DNA of 22,707 nucleotides from positions 1 through 22,707 of the forward strand of contig JAYWFX010000060.1 in NCBI GenBank assembly GCA_043778575.1. Direction: 5' to 3'. The notes beneath the pieces were generated by a model. It had not been told where the DNA came from, did no database searches, and worked only from the letters and a program-made list of their open reading frames with translations. The DNA is from JAYWFX01 sp043778575. Its GTDB lineage: Bacteria; Patescibacteriota; JACMRA01. The position numbers and the translations under genes are program-made. Below are positions 17,414 to 22,707 of the stretch, piece after piece; within the stretch, counting starts at the first letter, position 1, and each line of letters begins with the position of its first letter.

Positions 17414-18169
17414 CTAGCTAGCTTTGATTGTCCAAAAATCTGCACTGAGACCTCGAGTGGTGAGGTACTCAGCTGGCATATAGAAGTACCCTTTTTCACC
17501 CCAACTATCTCCCCAACTATTTCTGCAGATAAACATATTGTTTTCGGTGTAGCCCACCATTACCACAGCGTGACCACCGAGTTGGTCTTCATACTTTGTA
17601 GGCAAATGCATTATTCCAGTTGTGGATGTCTCTCTGCTCTCAAAACTCTCGTAAACACTAAAGCCAAATATGATTGGATTTCCTTCGGCCAAACATGACT
17701 TGAATACATTTAAATCTCTACTTAACCTTTCATAGTTCATAATTTTGTGCTTTGACGCATCTGAATAACATTTTTGACTTGGTTGGGTTTTAAATTTGGA
17801 GATAGTGTATGGTTGTATTTTTTCACTGCAGTATCCAATACCGTGCACCACTTTAATCCCATCACGAAGCTCAGCTCCAGAATCAGAGTTTACCGAGTTC
17901 TCAAGGACACGCTCATTGTAATAAATAAACAGTCTACTTGGGATGAAATCGCGTTTTTTGTCTCGAATCATGTCATATTGTATAGCTCCTGCAATTGATT
18001 GTGCTGTACAACTACCGAGTTGACCCTGATCGTACACTTTGGGCATGCTAGCTCTCAAATCTACAGATGCTGAGATAGTATCCAGTGTAATGGATGCTGC
18101 TGAATATAGATGGTCACGATAATCTGGTTTGTCAGGTCTCCAGCCGTACTTATTGAGTTTTAGTGGCAT
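17414..18169 (-). CDS. Papain-family (C1A) cysteine protease
   Basis: A 251-residue protease domain with the full papain-type active site: oxyanion glutamine Q48 and nucleophile C54 in DQGQLGSCTA, H200 in GGHAVVMVGY, and N217 in CRNSWGDSWGEKGY. The sequence opens with YGWRPDKPDYRDHLY, common in bacterial and viral C1 peptidases. No signal peptide or long inhibitory propeptide is visible, so it may act inside the cell or leave by an unrecognised route. It has a strong promoter and an AT-rich leader of about 47 bases without a Shine-Dalgarno. Its 3' end meets the truncated recG, suggesting arrival with the rearrangement that removed the recG motor. Confidence 0.92.
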   Translation of the reverse strand: MPLKLNKYGWRPDKPDYRDHLYSAASITLDTISASVDLRASMPKVYDQGQLGSCTAQSIAGAIQYDMIRDKKRDFIPSRLFIYYNERVLENSVNSDSGAELRDGIKVVHGIGYCSEKIQPYTISKFKTQPSQKCYSDASKHKIMNYERLSRDLNVFKSCLAEGNPIIFGFSVYESFESRETSTTGIMHLPTKYEDQLGGHAVVMVGYTENNMFICRNSWGDSWGEKGYFYMPAEYLTTRGLSADFWTIKAS

Positions 18170-18222
18170 ATTTATTTTTATTTTATTTTTATTAAATTAT
18201 TTTTACAGTAACTTATGAATAT

Positions 18223-18251
18223 AATATAACGCATTTTTTCTGCCCCGTCAA
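18223..18251 (-). promoter_or_regulatory. Promoter of the papain-like protease
   Basis: TTGACG (18246-18251), 17-base spacer, TATATT (18223-18228; 5 of 6). It gives a leader of about 47 bases made almost only of A and T before the ATG at 18169. Confidence 0.6.
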
Positions 18252-18279
18252 ACTTTTTATCAAAAAAAATATTATAGTT

Positions 18280-19713
18280 TTATCCTAAACTATTTTCAAT
18301 TTGTATTTCTATTAGAGTTCTGGCCTCTATTGCAAATTCCATTGGAAGTCGCTGCAATATTTCTTTGCAAAATCCTGAAATTATCATTTGACTGGACTCC
18401 TCAATACTGAGACCTCGTGACTGTAAATATTCTAAATGCTCGGTGCTCAGTCTACTAGTGCTGGCTTCGTGCGATGAGCTAGATCGATGGTTGTTTTGGA
18501 TAATCTCAGGTAACGTGTGAGTCTGAGAATCTGGTGACAATAGGAGTGAATCGCACACAGTAAAGTTTCGAGAATCCAAAGCATTTTTACCAATATAGAC
18601 CCGACTACGAAAGGTAGTTTGGCTATAACCTGCCGAGATACTTTTGCTGATGATTCGGGATGACGTATTTTTCCCAAGATGTGTCATTTTAGTTCCTGTG
18701 TCGGTCTGCTGGTGATTATTGGTCAAGGCTACCGAGTAAAACTCACCGATACTACTATCGCCTTTTAGAATCACACTAGGATATTTCCATGTCTTACTAC
18801 TGCCTGTTTCTAGCTGAGTCCATGATATTTTACTGTGATTACCCTGACAGACTCCACGTTTGGTGACAAAATTATAGATGCCGCCCTTGCCATCTTTATC
18901 CCCAGGATACCAGTTTTGGACTGTAGAGTAGTGAATGTTTGCTGAGCCCATTGCGATTAATTCCACTACAGCCCCGTGTAGTTGATTTTCATCACGTTGT
19001 GGTGCTGTACAACCCTCCAGATAACTAACCGAGCTATGAGAATCACAAACAATCAGTGTTCGTTCGAACTGACCTGTACCGACAGCATTTATCCGAAAAT
19101 ATGTAGACAAATCTATTGGGCAGTCAGTGTTTGGAGGTATATATACAAAAGTACCATCGGAAAAAACTGCACTATTAAGGCAAGCAAAGAAATTGTCGCG
19201 GGGAGGTATGACAGATCCGAGGTATTTTTGAACTAATTCACTGTGATGCATAACAGCCTCGCTCATAGAACAAAAAATAATCCCGAGGTCAGCCAGTTGT
19301 TGTTGATAAGTTGTTCTGACACTTACTGAATCCAAAACCGCATCGACAGCTACACCGCTAAGTATTTTTTGTTCGTGTAGTGGTACGCCAAGACGCTCAA
19401 AAGTTTTCAGGATTTCTGGATCTATCTCATCTAAACTATCTAAACTTTTTTTGTGACTAGCAAAGTAGCTGATGGTGTTATAGTCGATTGGTTCGTATTG
19501 TATATTAGCCCAATGCGGCTCAGTCATGGTTTGCCATATTTGAAACGATTTGAGCCTCCAATCCAACATCCACTGAGGCTCTTGTTTTTTAGTGGAGATA
19601 AATCGTATCACACTTTCATCTAACCCTATATGGTGGACATATCCTTGTGTATCTGTTTGAAAGCCAAAACTATAGGGCTTGTTTATGTATTGATGATATG
19701 AATTTGAAGACAT
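18280..19713 (-). CDS. sufB: SufB, Fe-S cluster assembly scaffold
   Basis: A 477-residue protein with the complete SufB fold. SufB forms the SufBCD scaffold on which Fe-S clusters are built in the cytosol. Key features: SGVAVDAVLDSVSVRTTYQQ near 119-138, the beta-helix core (YIPPNTDCPIDLSTYFRIN near 191-209, YLEGCTAP near 231-238), QNWYPGDKDGKGGIYNFVT near 266-284, C387 in NFTVCDSLL at the position of the essential E. coli C405, and E416 in SHEASTSRLS matching E434. Length is typical. SufC, SufD and SufS do not flank it, which is unusual. The start has a strong AGGAG 5 bases before the ATG. Confidence 0.95.
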   Translation of the reverse strand: MSSNSYHQYINKPYSFGFQTDTQGYVHHIGLDESVIRFISTKKQEPQWMLDWRLKSFQIWQTMTEPHWANIQYEPIDYNTISYFASHKKSLDSLDEIDPEILKTFERLGVPLHEQKILSGVAVDAVLDSVSVRTTYQQQLADLGIIFCSMSEAVMHHSELVQKYLGSVIPPRDNFFACLNSAVFSDGTFVYIPPNTDCPIDLSTYFRINAVGTGQFERTLIVCDSHSSVSYLEGCTAPQRDENQLHGAVVELIAMGSANIHYSTVQNWYPGDKDGKGGIYNFVTKRGVCQGNHSKISWTQLETGSSKTWKYPSVILKGDSSIGEFYSVALTNNHQQTDTGTKMTHLGKNTSSRIISKSISAGYSQTTFRSRVYIGKNALDSRNFTVCDSLLLSPDSQTHTLPEIIQNNHRSSSSHEASTSRLSTEHLEYLQSRGLSIEESSQMIISGFCKEILQRLPMEFAIEARTLIEIQIENSLG

Positions 19714-19718
19714 TGCAA

Positions 19719-19723
19719 CTCCT
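19719..19723 (-). promoter_or_regulatory. Ribosome binding site of sufB
   Basis: AGGAG 5 bases before the sufB ATG (19713), complementary to the CCTCC of the 16S 3' end; it fixes the start. Confidence 0.7.
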
Positions 19724-19826
19724 GCTTATTACTATCGTATATACGTGTATAGGCAAATCTTAGAAATCCTAGACGTAACTAAAAAACTAAAACATAGTGG
19801 CTCAAATACAAGACATATATACAAAT

Positions 19827-20531
19827 ATGACACAGAACAGTACAATTCCATCGTTTGGTTTGCTTTCAAAAATAAAAATAGGTTTGAGTATCATGGTTTT
19901 GGTGGTGGCTGGGTTTATTTCTATTTATACTATCAAGTCCTTCTTTTTCAAAGATTTACCCGTACCAGCTAGCTCTGCTGTACAATATGTCGCTGAAATC
20001 CAACCTAAAATCCCTGAGCCACCAGTAGTTTTGACCAATGAGTCACCGATAGACAAGCCCACAGATGATAAACTCAATGACACTAAACCTCTCGACACTC
20101 CTGTAATCTTACCTGCTAGCATAACAGTGCTCTCATCTGAACTCCCAAAACTGGCGATTAAAAAACGTATTAGCGTAAATCTAACTGATCAAAAAATGTA
20201 TGCTATGGAAGATGATCAAATTGTCCGAGAAAGTTTTATCACCTCAGGCAAAGATGGCTACCAAACAGTCACAGGAGATTTTGCTATATATCTAAAGCAG
20301 CAAAACACTCGACTCAGATCTCCATTTCCAGAGCTAAGTTACGATTTTCCAGTAAAGTATTGGATGCCGTTTTATAGTGGTTATGGGATACACGACGCAT
20401 ATTGGCGAACTGAGTTTGGGGGACAGGATTATCATTGGGCGGGAAGTCACGGATGCCTCAACACTCCAGACGATATGGTAGAGTTTATATGGAGTTGGTC
20501 AGATGTAGGTACTCCAGTGCATGTGGAATAA
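19827..20531 (+). CDS. L,D-transpeptidase (YkuD family), membrane anchored
   Basis: About 234 residues from the ATG; an in-frame GTG at 19797 would add ten. A membrane helix near residues 17-37 is followed by a proline/threonine-rich spacer of about 75 residues and a C-terminal YkuD domain starting at ISVNLTDQKMYAM. The active site shows H189 in YGIHDAYW and SHGCLN with C210, the acyl-enzyme cysteine. The enzyme would cross-link peptidoglycan 3-3 or attach proteins outside the membrane. Neither start has a clear Shine-Dalgarno. The 3' 78 codons and trailing bases are repeated directly downstream. Confidence 0.9.
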   Translation: MTQNSTIPSFGLLSKIKIGLSIMVLVVAGFISIYTIKSFFFKDLPVPASSAVQYVAEIQPKIPEPPVVLTNESPIDKPTDDKLNDTKPLDTPVILPASITVLSSELPKLAIKKRISVNLTDQKMYAMEDDQIVRESFITSGKDGYQTVTGDFAIYLKQQNTRLRSPFPELSYDFPVKYWMPFYSGYGIHDAYWRTEFGGQDYHWAGSHGCLNTPDDMVEFIWSWSDVGTPVHVE

Positions 20532-20814
20532 CATGTTGACAAACCATATCAAAAACAACAAAATACCCGACTTAGATCTCCATTTCCAGAGCTGAGCTAT
20601 GATTTCCCAGTAAAGTATTGGATGCCATTTTATAGTGGTTATGGGATTCATGATGCATATTGGCGAACTGAGTTTGGGGGGCAGGATTATCATTGGGCGG
20701 GAAGTCACGGATGCCTCAACACCCCAGATGATATGGTAGAGTTTATATGGAATTGGTCAGAGGTAGGCACTCCAGTGCATGTGGAATAACATGTTGACAA
20801 ACCATATCAAAAAC
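20295..20814 (+). repeat. Direct partial duplication of the L,D-transpeptidase 3' end
   Basis: Two tandem copies with a period of exactly 258 bases: 20295-20556 and 20553-20814 (edges blurred by A-rich sequence). Each spans 78 catalytic-domain codons, the TAA, and 25 following bases. I count 19 substitutions in the coding part, 17 of them silent, and none in the last 18 coding bases, the stop or the 25 bases after it. The copied tail includes a TTGACA that serves as the antitoxin -35 box in the second copy. Confidence 0.92.
20532..20789 (+). pseudogene. Second L,D-transpeptidase catalytic domain, without start or anchor
   Basis: Open in the same frame as the gene before it, separated by one TAA (20529-20531). 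From KQQNTRLRSPFP to the terminal VHVE it repeats the upstream domain with only two amino-acid changes (S to N and D to E near the end). The histidine in GIHDAYW and the SHGCLN cysteine are intact. It lacks the first strands of the YkuD domain, the anchor, and a start with a ribosome site; an internal ATG (in YWMPF) would give a shorter piece. Probably silent, unless read through or used as a recombination donor. Confidence 0.75.
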
Positions 20815-20822
20815 TATATGAA
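20794..20822 (+). promoter_or_regulatory. Toxin-antitoxin promoter, leaderless geometry
   Basis: TTGACA (20794-20799), 17-base spacer, TATGAA (20817-20822), 6 bases before the ATG at 20829. The -35 box lies in the duplicated segment; the earlier copy (20536-20541) has no matching -10. Confidence 0.5.
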
Positions 20823-20828
20823 TAATAC

Positions 20829-21110
20829 ATGTCTACAATCACTAAAGTAGTAAGTATCACCCAGTTAAAACAACATTCCAAAGAAGTCATTGATGATTTA
20901 AATAACAACGAAGAACCTGTTTTGTTAATGCAAGGAAAGAAGGTTGTGGCAGTACTCACTCCAGGTAAAGTGTATCACAATTCTGAGCTAAAACGAAAGA
21001 ATATCCTCAAGGAATTAGATTCAATGGAGCAGCAATTATCTAGATTTTGGAATGGTGTTAATAAAAACACCACAACAACCGCTTCTGAAATAGACAGTTT
21101 CACTTTTTGA
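20829..21110 (+). CDS. Phd/YefM-family antitoxin
   Basis: A 93-residue protein with the Phd/YefM N-terminal DNA-binding fold: VVSITQLKQHSKEVIDDL (8-25) followed by EEPVLLMQGKKVVAVLTP (28-45). The C-terminal half, charged and probably disordered when free, would wrap the toxin. It would repress its own promoter and neutralise the PIN protein that starts 2 bases after its TGA. This pairing, order and spacing are typical of a type II toxin-antitoxin operon. Confidence 0.85.
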   Translation: MSTITKVVSITQLKQHSKEVIDDLNNNEEPVLLMQGKKVVAVLTPGKVYHNSELKRKNILKELDSMEQQLSRFWNGVNKNTTTTASEIDSFTF

Positions 21111-21112
21111 AT

Positions 21113-21520
21113 ATGATCAATTTAGCTCTCCCGATTATAGACACTAATCTACTCATACCATTTTTTGCCCAAGAAAAACCTTTTGATGAAGTCAAGAAAA
21201 TTCTCCAAAATGGAGTCTATATTAATGATTATATAGTTTGTGAAACACTTAATTTCCTCCAAAACAAATACTCAGTAAACGCCTCAATGGTGGCACAAAA
21301 GTTTCTTTTTCAAAAATCAGATATTTTTAACTTTTTACATATCGATGGTGATATTCGAAGGCTAGCCTCGGTAATCAGAGTCAAATTTGCAGATAATAAA
21401 TTCAGTTTTACCGAGTCACTAATGTTGGCACAGGCTCAGATATACGATTTAAAGGTACTGACCCAAGAGTGGTCGATGCAGAATTATAAACCAGTAAGAG
21501 TTGAAAATCCTCTTGTATGA
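21113..21520 (+). CDS. PIN-domain (VapC-like) toxin
   Basis: About 135 residues from the ATG; a TTG at 21107 is an alternative. It matches the PIN-domain ribonuclease layout: first acid D10 in IIDTNLLIPFF, second E44 in VCETLNFL, third position E101 in FTESLMLAQA, and a last acidic position E119 in VLTQEW. The last two are usually aspartates (DALILA and LTxD), so both appear as glutamate. VapC toxins cut tRNA or rRNA; the target here is unknown. Partner of the preceding antitoxin. Confidence 0.8.
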   Translation: MINLALPIIDTNLLIPFFAQEKPFDEVKKILQNGVYINDYIVCETLNFLQNKYSVNASMVAQKFLFQKSDIFNFLHIDGDIRRLASVIRVKFADNKFSFTESLMLAQAQIYDLKVLTQEWSMQNYKPVRVENPLV

Positions 21521-21541
21521 AATTGCTATCATTGCCCCGCA

Positions 21542-22707
21542 TCAAAACAAAACACCCTCTTTCTGGATGTCCAGTATCAATTTTATCTTCCCGGGTTGAG
21601 CCCAGTTCATCTTACCTTTTCCTCCCAGTGCGTGTAGAAACTCATTGACCTCTTGTTTTGATAATTCGTGACAAATTCTGACTGCAGTTTCATAGCTGTC
21701 TACTGGTATAAAAGCCTGCATCGACTGATCGCCCTGTATGTTTCCATCGATTATTGTGGGGTGGAAATTTGTATCACCGTAACTCTGCCAAATCACTTTG
21801 TATTTTGAAAAAGAGTATTTACCCACACCTAGTAGTGCCCACCATAAGCCCTTTTTGATCTGAGCTGAGAGCATCACACCTTTTCTTGATTCTAGCTGAG
21901 ACCTCGTTTGATTTAAATAGTTTGAAAGTTTAGGTTCGTTTGCAACATCTTCAGGGGTGAGTATTTTTCCATTTCTATGGTATGGAATCAAAATATATTT
22001 AGTACTTTTAGTGTTTTTGGAAAACAGGGGGTAGATGTATTTTTTAGGAAGTATTTGCTTTGATTTTTGATTACTTACCTCAACCTCGCCGTTTTCCAAA
22101 TCAGTCATAGTGTCAAACACAAACAGATGTCTCAACCCACATGTATTTACGCCCTGTCTCGGCTGATCAGCTGAAATGATTCTCGGGATAGATAATTTTG
22201 AATCAACTTTTAGTTTAATCATGCTCCTTGTGTTCTGTAGCTGAATTAAATCAAATTTATCATGCTGAGTTATATCCTTTTCAAACTCAAGAAATGGTAT
22301 CGGGAACTGAGTTTGACTACCTAGTTTCGCAGTGAAAAAACCATAATCTGTGCTAATATTTGGGAAGATACCAAGCTGAGATAATCCCAAAACCTCGGAA
22401 ACTTGAAACGGCTGATCATTTACCTGAAATGTACGAAAGTTATCGTTAGCTCCAGTTCCAAAAAACAAAGATATCGGTATAAAAAAATAACAACTCCCGC
22501 CAAAGCTTAGATTCTCAGCTATAGTCTTGACGCAAATCAAAGTCGCCAAATCTGCTCTACTACTACCTAACAGCATGGAATTACCGCCACCCTGATAGAT
22601 ATATTTTTTAAAAAACGGTTTGATATTTTCTTTGTAATTGTCAGACAGATTATTAAAGGTTATCCATGGCGGATTACCGAGTAAAATATCAAATTTACAA
22701 TCAATAC
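21542..22707 (-). CDS. N6-adenine DNA methyltransferase, C-terminal part (5' end beyond window)
   Basis: The frame is open to the window edge, giving 388 residues with no start. The catalytic motif NPPW (22664-22675, in DILLGNPPWITF) marks a gamma-type N6-adenine methyltransferase, followed by ADLATLICVKTIAENLSFGG and FFIPISLFFGTGANDNFR, typical of Eco57I-like restriction-modification methylases. The remaining 280 residues would be a target-recognition or accessory region. Motifs I and X and any nuclease domain lie outside. Convergent with the toxin gene, 21 bases apart. Whether it is type IIG, BREX-like or a solitary methylase cannot be decided here. Confidence 0.85.
   Translation of the reverse strand, partial: IDCKFDILLGNPPWITFNNLSDNYKENIKPFFKKYIYQGGGNSMLLGSSRADLATLICVKTIAENLSFGGSCYFFIPISLFFGTGANDNFRTFQVNDQPFQVSEVLGLSQLGIFPNISTDYGFFTAKLGSQTQFPIPFLEFEKDITQHDKFDLIQLQNTRSMIKLKVDSKLSIPRIISADQPRQGVNTCGLRHLFVFDTMTDLENGEVEVSNQKSKQILPKKYIYPLFSKNTKSTKYILIPYHRNGKILTPEDVANEPKLSNYLNQTRSQLESRKGVMLSAQIKKGLWWALLGVGKYSFSKYKVIWQSYGDTNFHPTIIDGNIQGDQSMQAFIPVDSYETAVRICHELSKQEVNEFLHALGGKGKMNWAQPGKIKLILDIQKEGVLF

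Noticed and set aside
17369..17698. Possible continuation of RecG in another frame past 17412
   Set aside because: The translation has no helicase motif and is the antisense of the protease gene, whose active site is intact; a simple frameshift cannot restore the motor.

Overview
This is a bacterial window of low GC (roughly 38-40% by eye) that uses the standard genetic code: several intact genes end in TGA, so the UGA-glycine codes of Absconditabacteria/Gracilibacteria do not apply. The 16S rRNA is full length but strongly divergent. It carries compensated changes in helices that are almost invariant, a mismatch to the 515F primer site, and the EUB338-III type probe site. Together with compact genes, an orphan VirB4-like ATPase, single-gene remnants of usually multi-gene systems and many small unrecognised proteins, this suggests a Candidate Phyla Radiation (Patescibacteria) genome. 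Lineage below that level cannot be assigned by eye, and the CPR assignment itself is inference.

Layout. 1-2400 (minus): a queuosine-precursor-type transporter (VUT/YhhQ) overlapping a FolC-like Mur ligase, then a YiaA-type membrane protein with its own promoter. 2496-2570: tRNA-Val(GAC). 2706-4997 (plus): FtsK/SpoIIIE translocase. 5028-6725 (minus): a 565-aa coiled-coil protein I do not recognise. 6726-7067: non-coding, with three hairpins. 7068-8213 (plus): a RecJ missing its N-terminal DHH domain, overlapping a small membrane-anchored protein. 8601-8852 (minus): a two-helix membrane protein. 8944-9018: tRNA-Val(TAC). 9238-10730 (plus): 16S rRNA with promoter and terminator but no linked tRNA, 23S or 5S. 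11032-13341 (minus): VirB4-like ATPase. 13424-14900: a GNAT-like protein convergent with an unknown 218-aa protein. 15007-16458: GatA-type amidase. 16499-16573: tRNA-Glu(TTC). 16615-17412: RecG cut off just before its helicase motor, tail-to-tail with a papain-family protease (17414-18169). 18280-19713: SufB. 19827-20789: an L,D-transpeptidase followed by a second, in-frame, stop-separated copy of its catalytic domain. 20829-21520: Phd/VapC-like toxin-antitoxin pair. 21542 to the edge: C-terminal part of an N6-adenine DNA methyltransferase.

The genes form housekeeping pieces (division, tRNA charging, Fe-S, cell wall) plus a right-end accessory and possible defence segment (toxin-antitoxin and methyltransferase). 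Two recombination proteins are truncated at opposite ends. The most general pattern is promoter geometry: at several genes a TTGACA-like -35 box lies 35-39 bases before the ATG with a -10 element 5-9 bases before it, implying leaderless mRNAs. Others (SufB, the two-helix membrane protein) have classical Shine-Dalgarno sequences matching the intact CCTCC at the 16S 3' end.
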